A program made the translations under genes and the position numbers. A stretch of DNA of 64,000 nucleotides from CAVSVP01 sp963731125 (GTDB lineage Bacteria > Pseudomonadota > Gammaproteobacteria > Competibacterales > Competibacteraceae): positions 62,001 to 126,000 of the forward strand of contig CAVSVP010000008.1 in NCBI GenBank assembly GCA_963731125.1, in the 5' to 3' direction. The notes below the pieces were generated by a model, which saw only the letters and a list, made by a program, of their open reading frames with translations, was not told the DNA's origin and did no database searches. This document shows positions 15,980 to 25,156 of this stretch, one piece after another (position 1 is the stretch's first letter; every line of letters begins with the position of its first letter).

Positions 15980-17725
15980 ATGAACTACAATAGATTTTCC
16001 GGTCGTAAAGAGATCATCATCGTTTTGGTGATGTTGGCGATGTTCCTTGGGAGCGTCAATCTGACCTCCGGGGTCCCTGGAATTCCACGAGAAGACATTG
16101 ATGCTATTCGGGCATTTGGGATTAATCCCGTCTTTGACCCCGGAGAAGCTTCGGGAGTGGGCGTCGTGGATGTAGACTCTTGTGTTACGAGCGGAGACCG
16201 ATCCCCGGACATTGATATCAGCTGCGATGACCCTATCGCCCCGGATAACGAGCTGGCTATCGTGGCTAACCCTGGGTACCCAGATCATCTTCTGGCCGGA
16301 TCAAATGATTACCAGCTGGATTTCCGTGGTGCTACGGCGATTGTGCGTGTTCCAGTGGGTTCCTTCGTCTCTTTTGATGGAGGAGAAACCTGGACCGATA
16401 GTCAGGTGCCGCTGGGCAATTCTTCCTTTGGAACTGGGGATCCCGCACCGGTATTCAACACCAAATTTGATACTGTGCATATGGCCAGCTTAGGGTTTGT
16501 TTGCGGCCAGTTGGCGCCGCTGTGCACCCGGGGCAATGTCCAGGTAGCCAACTCCCATGATGGCGGCCTGACCTGGGATAAACCCGTGACTGTGGCGAAG
16601 GGTGTTGGCTCGGACCAGGCTGCTCAGGAGATTTTTCACGATAAGGAGTGGATCACGGCTGACAACAATCCCAATAGCTCTTACTACGGGCGTATGTACC
16701 TGGTGTGGGTAGCTTTTCGTATCGAGAAGGGCTTCTACGATGAATCTCCAGTGATGTTATCGTACTCCGACGATGCCGGGGAAAGCTGGTCCAAACCAAA
16801 AGAGATCTCGGGCAGGCATGAGGACTTCTGCACCTTCCAGGATGATGCCGACGATGTAGCCAGAGGGGAAGACGCATTTGAATGTGACCAGGACCAGTTT
16901 GCCTATCCGGCGGTAGGTCCAGATGGTGAGCTCTACGTACATTTCCACAACGAACAGAACGAGCAGGCTTGGGAAGCCCCCGAAATGTACGAATCCCAGA
17001 TTATGGTGGTCAAGTCCACTGATGGCGGAGAAACCTGGTCTGATCCGGTGCACGTGGTGCAAATGGAGGATAGCTATACGGCTCCACCAGTGGGAGAGAG
17101 TGGCGACTACCCCATCAACGTCGATTTCCGCACTACGTTGACTGGGCATCAGTTCCGCGTCAACCCTGCTGGCAATATCGCCGTCGCATCGAGCGGTAAG
17201 ATTTACATCGTCTTCGCTGACAACGCTGATGGTCTTAACAGCCGGTCCGATCCAGTTACCGATACTAACGTCTTCGTGGCCTATTCGGATGACGGCGGTG
17301 GTACCTGGATTGGCGGCGACGATGGCTCGGACACCAATCTGGCCACGCGCATCCGCGTAGACGATTCACCGTCTAGTGACCAGTGGTTCCCGTGGGCAGA
17401 TGTTGACTCGGATGGCACTCTGCATGTGTTATATATGGACGGACGCGAAGACCGCGATTTATACGATATAACGATCGCTTCGTGGGATGGTAATGCCACC
17501 TCCTATCAAGTCGTTAGTCAGGAACCTTCCAATCCAGACAATAGCTTGTTCTTCCGAGCGGGCGTGGAAGGATGTGAGGGCTGTGCAACCTTCATTGGCG
17601 ATTACAACGGCATCGCCGTGGACACGCTCAATCGCTTGCATGGCGTGTGGACGGACATGCGCAGAGCTGTTACGCCACCGCCAGATGAGCGTACTGTAGA
17701 AGACGCCTTTTATGCGCGGCGTTAG
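15980..17725 (+). CDS. Secreted Asp-box beta-propeller (sialidase-like) protein
   Basis: A 581-residue exported protein with a signal peptide over about residues 9-31. At least five Asp-box (BNR) motifs of the form S-x-D-x-G-x-T/S-W are visible: FDGGETW (near 132), HDGGLTW (near 193), DDAGESW (near 264), TDGGETW and DDGGGTW. They indicate a six-bladed propeller of the sialidase superfamily. A C-terminal pair CEGC may form a disulfide. Many such proteins are not true sialidases; the arginine triad cannot be assigned by eye, so substrate is open. A strong ribosome site (GGAGG) fixes the start. Confidence 0.8.
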   Translation: MNYNRFSGRKEIIIVLVMLAMFLGSVNLTSGVPGIPREDIDAIRAFGINPVFDPGEASGVGVVDVDSCVTSGDRSPDIDISCDDPIAPDNELAIVANPGYPDHLLAGSNDYQLDFRGATAIVRVPVGSFVSFDGGETWTDSQVPLGNSSFGTGDPAPVFNTKFDTVHMASLGFVCGQLAPLCTRGNVQVANSHDGGLTWDKPVTVAKGVGSDQAAQEIFHDKEWITADNNPNSSYYGRMYLVWVAFRIEKGFYDESPVMLSYSDDAGESWSKPKEISGRHEDFCTFQDDADDVARGEDAFECDQDQFAYPAVGPDGELYVHFHNEQNEQAWEAPEMYESQIMVVKSTDGGETWSDPVHVVQMEDSYTAPPVGESGDYPINVDFRTTLTGHQFRVNPAGNIAVASSGKIYIVFADNADGLNSRSDPVTDTNVFVAYSDDGGGTWIGGDDGSDTNLATRIRVDDSPSSDQWFPWADVDSDGTLHVLYMDGREDRDLYDITIASWDGNATSYQVVSQEPSNPDNSLFFRAGVEGCEGCATFIGDYNGIAVDTLNRLHGVWTDMRRAVTPPPDERTVEDAFYARR

Positions 17726-17853
17726 TTGCTAGCGCTGAAAATTGGGATAGGGATGTTTTAGTAAATTTTTACCGTGTCGCGAGCGGCGGTCTTACCACCT
17801 ATCAGTTGAAAGTTACTTAAGTACTCTGTGCTCAATTTCCATGTCGGAAATCC

Positions 17854-18089
17854 CTAAAATATTTTGATTTCACTGCTTAAGGCAAACCGATAGGTGGTAA
17901 GTAAGACATGCTTTGGAATTCTCCAAACGACGCGAATTGGATAATCAGGGTACTTTTCTAATACGAATGCCTCTATGATACCTGCCATAATATCTTTAAC
18001 GAAAATATTATCTTCGGTAAGTTCATCGTATCCATGATTAGAGACTTTGACTTCACGCTGTCTGACCAAATCAAGGATCTGTTTGAATA
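17854..18089 (-). pseudogene. DUF4258-type gene remnant, cut by the ISKra4 insertion
   Basis: The minus strand reads LFKQILDLVRQREVKVSNHG, then YDELTEDNIFVKDIMAGIIE and VLEKYPDYP, the usual start of DUF4258-family small proteins. It then jumps to RVVWRIPKHVLLTTYRF, skipping the normal central strands, so an internal deletion is likely. The 5' part is separated by the ISKra4 element: the duplicated target GTTTGAATA lies inside this reading frame, and a few codons continue beyond the IS at 19771-19795. Some DUF4258 proteins are proposed toxins, but this copy is broken. Confidence 0.65.
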
Positions 18090-19761
18090 GGGCGTAACCA
18101 GATTTCCGCTTCTCAGGCGGCCCTGGGCAAGCTCTCCAGTGCAGACGGACGAATAGGTTTTTCAGGATACAGCCGAGCCGTTTCTTGTTCGATATAGTAC
18201 TGCATGAAGTCCTCCCATTGCCCATTGAGGGCGATACAACGAAGTTGGAGCATAGCCTGGGCGCCAGGCAGCGTCCAATGCATACCGGTGCGCTCCATGC
18301 GATCCTTGACCACATGACGGCAGGCGCCTTCGATGACGCCCGAGGCGATAGGATAGCCAGCTGCCAGATACTGATCGTACTGCACGCGGTGACGATGACG
18401 GTGGAAGTAATCGCTGATCTTGGTCAGTTGCTGGCGTTGTGCGCCTGACAAGCCGCACCGCTGGGCCTGATCGGTCAGCCAGATCATTAGCGTCTGCGCC
18501 TGGCCCTTGAGCAGTGCCAGCAAGCAAAGTTTCACCAGGGCCAGGGCCTGATCGCTGCCCGGGGCATGAAACAAATGCACCGCCTCCCAGAGATACCCAT
18601 TGGCATGCAGCAAGTCTAGGATCTCGACCCGAGGCATGTCCTTCAGCACCGCATCCAGTTGTTCCCACAAGGTCGGTTGCCCATCCATAACCACCACCCA
18701 GGGCTGCTGGTGCTGGGGATCTCGTCCCTGGGCTTGCGCCAGCAACCAGGGGAAAATGACGTCGGCGCTATGGCCCGGCTGGCCGATCTCGGCCTCGGAC
18801 AGCGCCGCGCGCAGGCGCTTGTGTTGAGGCACTGGGCGGGTGGGGGCTGGTACCGCGTCGGGCACCGGTTCCTGAAATAGCGCGTCGAGCACCTGCTCGG
18901 GAGTACGCACATAGGGTTCGATATGATAGGCCGCCCCCACCAAGGCCATTTGTTTACGCCCCGGTTTGGGACCGCGCCGATGGGCATGGGCACTGATCGG
19001 CGGCGCCTCAGGCGCTTTGCGCATCGGGATTCCCTTGCCGTCGGCGCTCATCACTACCACTTGCGCCTCAACCGCGGCCTCCGGCGTGGGTTGCGCGGCC
19101 CAGAATTCCTCGACCTGCGCGGCCAGCCTAAGGCTGGTCTGCTCCAGACCCGCCACCGATTGCTTCAACCCCAGCATCGGTTCCAACACCGCGTTAACTT
19201 GCCCATAAGGCATTTCCACGGCCAAGCGCTGGTCCCACTCCTGCAGCAGGTAGGAATCCTTGCCCGCCGGCAAGCCGGCTTGCGCATCCAAGGGCACGTA
19301 CTCAAGGCGTTGTTTCTCGCCGCGGGCGTAAACCCAGCGCTCTCTCTCTAACAGTCCAAAGATCGAACGGTACCCACGCCGCTGGGGCTTCTCCAGACGC
19401 TTTACGAGCCGCCCCTCCGCCAACGCCACGTATTCGCCCTCGTCGCCATCGCCCAACAACGCAAAAAACTGCTGCAGCAACAACCACCCCAGCTGTAACA
19501 GTCGTTTGAACAACTCACGCTCGACGTCATGCGCCGCACTCCCAGTCGCAGCCGCCACCCGGATAAAGCTTTGCAGCTGGCCAACCAGCGCTTCAACGCT
19601 CTCGGGCTTGCTTTGGGTGGTTTCTTGGCTCACTATCTTCATCGGTGGGTTCCTCTCAGGAGTTCGTTTGGCCACGTCATCCTACTTAATCCCCTGCTTC
19701 AGGGGTAGAGGAACCCGCCCTTTGTTCACTAGCAGCGCCCTGCGGAAATTTGGTTACGCCC
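18090..19761 (-). mobile_element. ISKra4-family insertion sequence with 9-bp target duplication
   Basis: The ends are 20-bp inverted repeats with one mismatch: GGGCGTAACCAGATTTCCGC at 18090-18109 and its partner at 19742-19761. Both sides carry the direct repeat GTTTGAATA (18081-18089 and 19762-19770), a clean 9-bp target-site duplication. The element is 1672 bp and holds one transposase gene. The transposase reads intact, so the element may be active. Confidence 0.92.
18113..19675 (-). CDS. ISKra4-family transposase
   Basis: A 520-residue DDE transposase that fills most of the 18090-19761 element. Recognisable blocks are VVVMSADGKGIPM (first catalytic Asp), WVVVMDGQPTLW (second) and GYPIASGVIEGACRHVVKDR with the catalytic Glu in IEGACRH. 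A methionine at residue 12 (MKIVSQETTQ) is an alternative start. No stop codon or frameshift interrupts it. The stop lies four bases inside the left inverted repeat. Confidence 0.9.
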   Translation of the reverse strand: MAKRTPERNPPMKIVSQETTQSKPESVEALVGQLQSFIRVAAATGSAAHDVERELFKRLLQLGWLLLQQFFALLGDGDEGEYVALAEGRLVKRLEKPQRRGYRSIFGLLERERWVYARGEKQRLEYVPLDAQAGLPAGKDSYLLQEWDQRLAVEMPYGQVNAVLEPMLGLKQSVAGLEQTSLRLAAQVEEFWAAQPTPEAAVEAQVVVMSADGKGIPMRKAPEAPPISAHAHRRGPKPGRKQMALVGAAYHIEPYVRTPEQVLDALFQEPVPDAVPAPTRPVPQHKRLRAALSEAEIGQPGHSADVIFPWLLAQAQGRDPQHQQPWVVVMDGQPTLWEQLDAVLKDMPRVEILDLLHANGYLWEAVHLFHAPGSDQALALVKLCLLALLKGQAQTLMIWLTDQAQRCGLSGAQRQQLTKISDYFHRHRHRVQYDQYLAAGYPIASGVIEGACRHVVKDRMERTGMHWTLPGAQAMLQLRCIALNGQWEDFMQYYIEQETARLYPEKPIRPSALESLPRAA

Positions 19762-19806
19762 GTTTGAATAGCCTGCTCGTGTTAGAAAATTAACTGCTGA
19801 AGTTAT

Positions 19807-21354
19807 CTTGACAATGTCACATTAGCTTCACGTCGGGCCGGTGTGGGCTCTTTTCTCAAGCCGTTGTTTTTTAAGCTTACTTTTTCGTGATCGTGTGCGA
19901 TTGAGCAAATGCTCGACAACCCGCTCCGTGGCTTGTTCTTCGGTCAAGCGTTTCAGGGGCATGACCGCGCGCAATAACTCTCTGACATTGGCCACCGACA
20001 GGGCCGGTAGGACATCCGTTTCCAGTTCTTTGAGCAACGCCGGATCACGCGGATGAGCCTGTGCCCAGTCAATTTGGGTTTGGGCAATGAACCAGGACGC
20101 GAGCACCGTCAAGGCGAGATGATGGTTCCACGCGCGGTACTTCTGTGCTTGCAACTCATCCCAGCCCAGCTCGGACTTCGCATCCTGGTTGGCGCGTTCG
20201 ATGAAGTAGCGCTGGCACTTCCACCACGCCAGTTGTGCCAACGGCGTATCCGCGGCGGCATTACACAGCGCATAGCTGACGCGGTCGGTGGCCTCTTCGC
20301 GCATCACCAGCCACTCTTCCACGGCGTGGCCGTCATAGACGGTCCAGACGCGGCGAGCGGCAAAGCGTTCCTGCAGCTCACCCCGTTCGGTTGCCCGAAC
20401 CTGAAGCTGCTGCCAGTCCATGGCCTCACGTAGGCTATCCGCGCGTACCGGTTCCCCCGCGAGCACCTGTACCCGTGTCGGCTGTCTTCCTCGCTTACCG
20501 TGGCGTGCCGGCAGGCCGAGCGTCGGCTTTTCCAGGTACACCGCGGTATCGGCCGGTATCTCGGCCATATACCGCCGGTTTGCCTGTCGCACCTGGGCCC
20601 GCAGCCAGCCACTGCGTCCGTACAGGCTATCAAAGCCGACGATCTCGAACGCCAGACCGCCCGCGATAACCTCGGCAATCCCGTCCCAGGCCAATTCCAC
20701 CTTGGTTTTGAAGCGCAGCGACTCCGGAATGCCTAGTCGCTGACGCCGCTTCTGGTAGCTGGCCTCAAACCACGCTTCCGGCAGAAACAGCTTGCCCGTG
20801 AGCCAGGTCCAAAACCCCGATGCGACCGTGAGGTTCACATAACTCAACAACACCCCCACTTGGCTCGTCTCGACTTTGCCACACCGGCCGTTATATTGTT
20901 TGGCCGCTCCCGCACTGGCATCGCTCGCCTTCTCCTCGGCGCTTTCGTCTACCAACAACACCCCGCCACGGGTCAGCTCCGGCGTGGCTTTCACTTCCTC
21001 TTGTACCTGCCGGTAAACCGCCTCGGCTGACCAGGGAGAATGGCTCATGAAGTGCTGCAGGTTTTGCCCTTCGACACCCGTCTCGCGGCCTATTCCGCTA
21101 TAGTGTCGGTGTTTCTCCATGCGCAGCAGCCCGCTCAGGTAATGCCGTGCATAAGCACTGCCGTCTCGGGTTTGGGTCTTGAAACAGCTCCGGTAGCGAT
21201 CCCAACACTCATGCAGCCGCTGCCCCAACGTGTGGATCGCTTCGGGCACAAGACCCCACCGACACCCCAACTCTTTTTTGTCATCATCGCTTTTCTACAA
21301 AAAATCATTATGATACAAACTCACTAGGCAGTTGGGTAATGTGACATTGTCAAG
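19807..21354 (-). mobile_element. IS701-family insertion sequence, copy 1
   Basis: Perfect 18-bp inverted repeats CTTGACAATGTCACATTA mark the ends (19807-19824 and 21337-21354). The flanking tetranucleotide TTAT (19803-19806 and 21355-21358) is the target duplication; four bases is the usual length for this family. The element is 1548 bp. Only 45 bp of older DNA separate it from the ISKra4 element. A related, diverged copy lies at 57329-58879. Confidence 0.9.
19828..21270 (-). CDS. IS701-family transposase, copy 1
   Basis: A 480-residue DDE transposase of the IS701 type, with GVLLVDESAEEKA (first Asp block), IVGFDSLYGRSGWLRAQVR (second) and a C-terminal block with RYFIERANQDAKSELGWDEL containing the Glu. 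The TTG at 21270 is only a nominal start, and the equivalent codon in copy 2 is CTG. Just upstream, out of frame by -1, are two ATG codons (21282-21287) followed by an A6 tract, so the real start or a frameshift there is unresolved. Confidence 0.88.
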   Translation of the reverse strand: MGCRWGLVPEAIHTLGQRLHECWDRYRSCFKTQTRDGSAYARHYLSGLLRMEKHRHYSGIGRETGVEGQNLQHFMSHSPWSAEAVYRQVQEEVKATPELTRGGVLLVDESAEEKASDASAGAAKQYNGRCGKVETSQVGVLLSYVNLTVASGFWTWLTGKLFLPEAWFEASYQKRRQRLGIPESLRFKTKVELAWDGIAEVIAGGLAFEIVGFDSLYGRSGWLRAQVRQANRRYMAEIPADTAVYLEKPTLGLPARHGKRGRQPTRVQVLAGEPVRADSLREAMDWQQLQVRATERGELQERFAARRVWTVYDGHAVEEWLVMREEATDRVSYALCNAAADTPLAQLAWWKCQRYFIERANQDAKSELGWDELQAQKYRAWNHHLALTVLASWFIAQTQIDWAQAHPRDPALLKELETDVLPALSVANVRELLRAVMPLKRLTEEQATERVVEHLLNRTRSRKSKLKKQRLEKRAHTGPT

Positions 21355-21460
21355 TTATGGTGAGCAAGAAAAAAATGGCTATCGGTTGCTGGTGTTATCG
21401 TTTTATGCCTCTAGATAAGGATGAGTATCATGGCTAAGGGTAAATGATCTATGTACCGCG

Positions 21461-23215
21461 TTAATTCTTGGACGCTCTTAAGTAGCTTGGTGCATAAATT
21501 ACTTTTCCTCTCAATCGAAAAGGTAAAATGTCCACGTGTTGCCACTCAAGTAACCATGACATAGTCGACACGTGAACGCTGTTTTTCCATGGCAATAGGT
21601 CGTTGTTAATGCCGTTGATTAATTCGGCAAAATCAACTGGATCTATCCCGTGGGTGAAAGCCGTTTCATGCTGCCTATCTATCAACTCAGGGTATCGGTT
21701 GAGAAAACCTTCTCCGTAGCCGAGTACGCCGCGGATCTCGTACTGGTGATACCTTCCAAAAGTGGATGAGTGTCCAGTGGTGATAAAGACGCCAAGTTCT
21801 TTGTTGCGGGTTCCAAAAAAGAACTTAGCAAGCCGCATTTGCTGCTCTTCGGACCAGTTCATCGGCATCATGCCGTTAGTGCCGGTTATCGCAAATACTA
21901 GCCTATGCACCCTCTCAGCCAAGTTCTCAGGAATCTCAGTTTCGACTAATAACAGTTCATGCTGACGGGCTTCTAGCTCAGCGTTTACCTCCTCAATCTG
22001 TTGACGCACTTCAGCCACATGTTGCCGCACCTCGGATTCTTTGAAAATGCCTTTCATCACGGACTGAATGAGGTTATTGCGTTGCCTTTCCAGTGTCGCT
22101 AAACGCTGACTGAGTTCCTCAACACGACTTCGTAACGCTTCTTTTCGATCATCAACCTTACTCAGTACATCGCGAATGGCCAACTCTAAATTTTCTTTGC
22201 TTGACAAAAACTTACCTATCTGAGCAAACACCTCGACTTCCAATTCACGTCCGCGTACAGTTTTGACGCGTGCTTCCATGCGAGGGTATCGGGTATCGTT
22301 GCGGTGAATGTAATAACGTCGTCTATGGTGGGTTGCACCTGTAAGTGCTACTCCGCAAAATGCGCACCTTACGTAATGTGCTAGGGGATAGGGATTGGCT
22401 GATTTGCGGAATCGTTGATTAGCCTTTGCTTTGTTACGTACGGCCTCAATTTGCCAATCCTCCAACAATGCAGGAACTGCCGCAGTAATTTCTTCATAAA
22501 TATCTTTATGCTGGAACGTCTGCTTCCACTCTGGACCACAGCCGTACAGCAATAGGGCTTGCAGTTGATTTCTTGCAATGCCGCTAAGGCGTGACATCTT
22601 CTCGAAGCTGTAATCTTCTTCGATGTACATCCGCCATAACCTCAACACCTCTTTTTGAGCCTCTGGGTCAACTTCCCATTCGGCATATCCTGATTTATCG
22701 GCATGTCCATTTTTCAAGCGTCTTCCGTGGGGAGGACGCCCGCCCATTGGCCAACCCCTTTTAGCTCGCTCAATCCGGTTTAGGATCGATTTTCGAGCGC
22801 TGGAGGCCGCTTGAAATTGACTCACTTCAGCCATGATACCCAGCACGAAGTTGGGTTCAGGCAAGTTCATGTTGTACTCCATGGTGCCGACAAAAAACCG
22901 GATGCTATGTTTTTTTAGTATGTCAAAGCCTTCTTTGCTGCGTTTGGCATCACGAGACCACCGGCTAAGATCAGTGACAATGACAGCGTTAAATATACCT
23001 GCACGTGCATCTTTCAATAATTGATCGAATACTTTTCTTTCATAACCCTCTGTCGAATGTTCCTGACCTGAATACCACTTTACAATTTCGCCACCGAGGT
23101 ACTTTACCACGTGCTCGATTTCTTTGCGTTTGGTGAGCAATGACTGTCCTCGTCGCCCCTGTTCTTCGGTGCTAACGCGCGTCAGGGCCGCAAGCTGTAG
23201 CCTTTTCGTGCTCAT
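21461..23215 (-). CDS. Large serine recombinase
   Basis: A 584-residue site-specific recombinase. The N-terminal resolvase domain has LTRVSTEEQGRRGQSL (nucleophile S15 next to R13) and DLSRWSRDAKRSKEG. A recombinase domain follows (RAKRGWPMGGRPPHGRR), then one half of a zinc ribbon (CAFCGVALTG) that lacks an obvious second cysteine pair, and a long coiled coil near residues 350-425. It resembles along its whole length the recombinase at 34095-35717 (shared VKWY-GQEHS and AKFFFG/AEFFFG blocks) and lies in opposite orientation. Phage-type integration or element excision is the likely job. Confidence 0.9.
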   Translation of the reverse strand: MSTKRLQLAALTRVSTEEQGRRGQSLLTKRKEIEHVVKYLGGEIVKWYSGQEHSTEGYERKVFDQLLKDARAGIFNAVIVTDLSRWSRDAKRSKEGFDILKKHSIRFFVGTMEYNMNLPEPNFVLGIMAEVSQFQAASSARKSILNRIERAKRGWPMGGRPPHGRRLKNGHADKSGYAEWEVDPEAQKEVLRLWRMYIEEDYSFEKMSRLSGIARNQLQALLLYGCGPEWKQTFQHKDIYEEITAAVPALLEDWQIEAVRNKAKANQRFRKSANPYPLAHYVRCAFCGVALTGATHHRRRYYIHRNDTRYPRMEARVKTVRGRELEVEVFAQIGKFLSSKENLELAIRDVLSKVDDRKEALRSRVEELSQRLATLERQRNNLIQSVMKGIFKESEVRQHVAEVRQQIEEVNAELEARQHELLLVETEIPENLAERVHRLVFAITGTNGMMPMNWSEEQQMRLAKFFFGTRNKELGVFITTGHSSTFGRYHQYEIRGVLGYGEGFLNRYPELIDRQHETAFTHGIDPVDFAELINGINNDLLPWKNSVHVSTMSWLLEWQHVDILPFRLRGKVIYAPSYLRASKN

Positions 23216-23288
23216 TATCGTACCTTTTCTTTAGTGGTCACCCGTGCAAACGACAGACATATGGATAACTTAGTCAACGACCTGTTTT

Positions 23289-23888
23289 TCAGTCTTTCCA
23301 AAATCCTTTAAACCGCGTAGGTGCCAGCTCGGTATATCTCACGGTGTGCTGAATATTGCGATGCCCCAGGTAAGCCTGAATGGAACGGGTATCTATCCCA
23401 TCATTCGCCAGTTTGTAACCGCAAGAATGCCGCAGCATGTGAGGGTGTAGCTTCAGCGGAAAACCCATTGACTCACCTAACCGAGTCAGCATCTTCTGAA
23501 ATGCACCTACTGATACGGGTCCGCCTCGCTCTGATACAAACACGAATGGATTGAATGGCGACTCTCGTTTAAGTCTGCGCAACGCCCTCAGTTCACTACC
23601 GGGAATGGGATGGGTGGCTGGAGTGCCTCTTTTCACGCGTGTCACGTGCAGAATCCCCTGCTCGAAGTCAATCTGATCCCACCGTAACCCGCACACCTCC
23701 GATGCTCGTAATCCGTGGCAATAGGTCACCATCACCATGGTGGCATCGCGATGCCCATATCGATTCTGCTTCGCCATTTTAATGAGGCTTTCCACCTCAG
23801 CCTGAGTCAAATGCTCTCGTGACCTTAGTTCCGTATTCTTTTGACGTATTGGAACTGTCCGTTTTTTAATAGTTGGCGTGTCATTCAT
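23289..23888 (-). CDS. Short tyrosine recombinase, FimB/FimE-sized
   Basis: A tyrosine recombinase of about 199 residues from ATG 23888 (a TTG at 23900 adds four residues). All catalytic residues are present, counted from 23900: R65 in GLRASEV, K90 in VTRVKRGTP, H154/R157/H158 in HPHMLRHSCGY, H180 in YLGHRN and Y189 in VRYTEL. It lacks the N-terminal core-binding domain of XerC-type enzymes, like the FimB/FimE inversion enzymes. No fimbrial switch is visible nearby, so it more likely serves a mobile element. It is divergent from the next tyrosine recombinase. Confidence 0.87.
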   Translation of the reverse strand: MNDTPTIKKRTVPIRQKNTELRSREHLTQAEVESLIKMAKQNRYGHRDATMVMVTYCHGLRASEVCGLRWDQIDFEQGILHVTRVKRGTPATHPIPGSELRALRRLKRESPFNPFVFVSERGGPVSVGAFQKMLTRLGESMGFPLKLHPHMLRHSCGYKLANDGIDTRSIQAYLGHRNIQHTVRYTELAPTRFKGFWKD

Positions 23889-24050
23889 TATTACTTTCAA
23901 TTCCGCATTATGTGTTAATTTGATAATTATTTGGCACCTTTCTTAGGCAAATAAACGTCACGCTTCATCGAGAGTTGCTTAACCAGAGCGTGCTTGGTGG
24001 AGTGGCGATTGACTGCAGGAAATGGCCCTTCTGTGTAGTGAATTAGCCCT

Positions 24051-25154
24051 ATGCCATACCCAATTCTCCCTCATAACAGCCCGGATCTCGAAAAATTCAC
24101 TTCACGAAAGGTTGAAGTGGCCCATGACGAAAGCTTGCGCACCTGGATCGAACGCTATCTGGCATTGGCGGTCACTGGGGTTCGTTCAGAAGCGGTGACG
24201 CAGAAAATCACGCTGCACCTCGAGCGGTTTCGGCAGTTCTTCCTCGCCAGCTACGGCCACGAACGGTTGGGGAATTGCGTCAAGCGCGATGTGCTGGTCT
24301 GGCAGCAGGTGCTCAAGGACCAGGACCTCGCAGCATCAACAATCAATAATCATTTGGCGTCGTTGTCGGCGTTTACGACCTGGGTAGCGCGCCAAGCGCC
24401 TGCGATGTTTGCCGCTGGCGATCCCGCTAAGGGCATCCGGGCACTGGCGCTACCGCCACTGGAGCCACGGGCGTTATCCTTGGTGCAAATCCGTTCGCTG
24501 AAGAATCTCTGCGACCGGCTACCCCGTTTCCACCAACGGCGAGGCCGGCGCTGGCAGGGCCGTGAAGCGCCCGTCAAAGCCCATGGGCGTCCATGGCGCG
24601 ACCGGGCGTTGGTCTTTTTGCTGCTCTCGACGGGCTTGCGACGCGAAGAAATCACCCAGCTGGACCTCGATCAGGTCGAACCGAATACGCCAGCCGCGTT
24701 GCGTGCGGCCCACCGAGCACGCATCGTTCGCGTCCAAGGCAAGGGCAAAACGGAGCGTACGGTGTTTCTATCGGCCGATGCCCGTCAGGCGCTGGCGGAC
24801 TACCTACACAACGAACGCTTGTTGGATGGGGGCGAATCAACGCCAGCGCTATTTCTTTCGGCCGCCAGCCTGGCCGCACGCCAACTCGATGGGCGGCTAT
24901 CGCCGCGGGCCATTAACCGGATACTGGAACAGATTGGCCGCTGGCACGATGCCGAGGTGAGCGATCCTGAGCGTTGGCTATCGCCGCTCCAGCCCCACGC
25001 ACTGCGGCATACTTTTGCCTTTCAGCTTGCCACCCGCACGGGGGCCGACGCCTACGAGCTGGAACGCCGGCTAGGACACCGTTCGCAACGCTACATCCAG
25101 CGCTATACCAACCCGCCCGAATCCGTGGCAGCGGGCTATGTTGAGGACTTTTAG
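24051..25154 (+). CDS. Tyrosine recombinase/integrase, XerC-like
   Basis: A 367-residue integrase. An N-terminal core-binding (SAM-like) domain covers about residues 28-115. The catalytic domain shows R197 in STGLRREE, K231/K233 in VQGKGKTERTV, H316/R319/H320 in QPHALRHTFAF, H343 in LGHRSQR and Y352 in QRYTNPPES, so it should be active. An unusual basic insertion HQRRGRRWQGREAPVKAHGR sits near residues 161-180. It starts the operon with a transposase 2 bases downstream; a resolvase role for that element's cointegrates is an inference. Confidence 0.9.
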   Translation: MPYPILPHNSPDLEKFTSRKVEVAHDESLRTWIERYLALAVTGVRSEAVTQKITLHLERFRQFFLASYGHERLGNCVKRDVLVWQQVLKDQDLAASTINNHLASLSAFTTWVARQAPAMFAAGDPAKGIRALALPPLEPRALSLVQIRSLKNLCDRLPRFHQRRGRRWQGREAPVKAHGRPWRDRALVFLLLSTGLRREEITQLDLDQVEPNTPAALRAAHRARIVRVQGKGKTERTVFLSADARQALADYLHNERLLDGGESTPALFLSAASLAARQLDGRLSPRAINRILEQIGRWHDAEVSDPERWLSPLQPHALRHTFAFQLATRTGADAYELERRLGHRSQRYIQRYTNPPESVAAGYVEDF

Positions 25155-25156
25155 CC

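Noticed and set aside
23289..23888. A fimbrial phase switch controlled by the FimB-sized recombinase.
   Set aside because: No fimbrial genes and no invertible segment with matching inverted repeats were found nearby.
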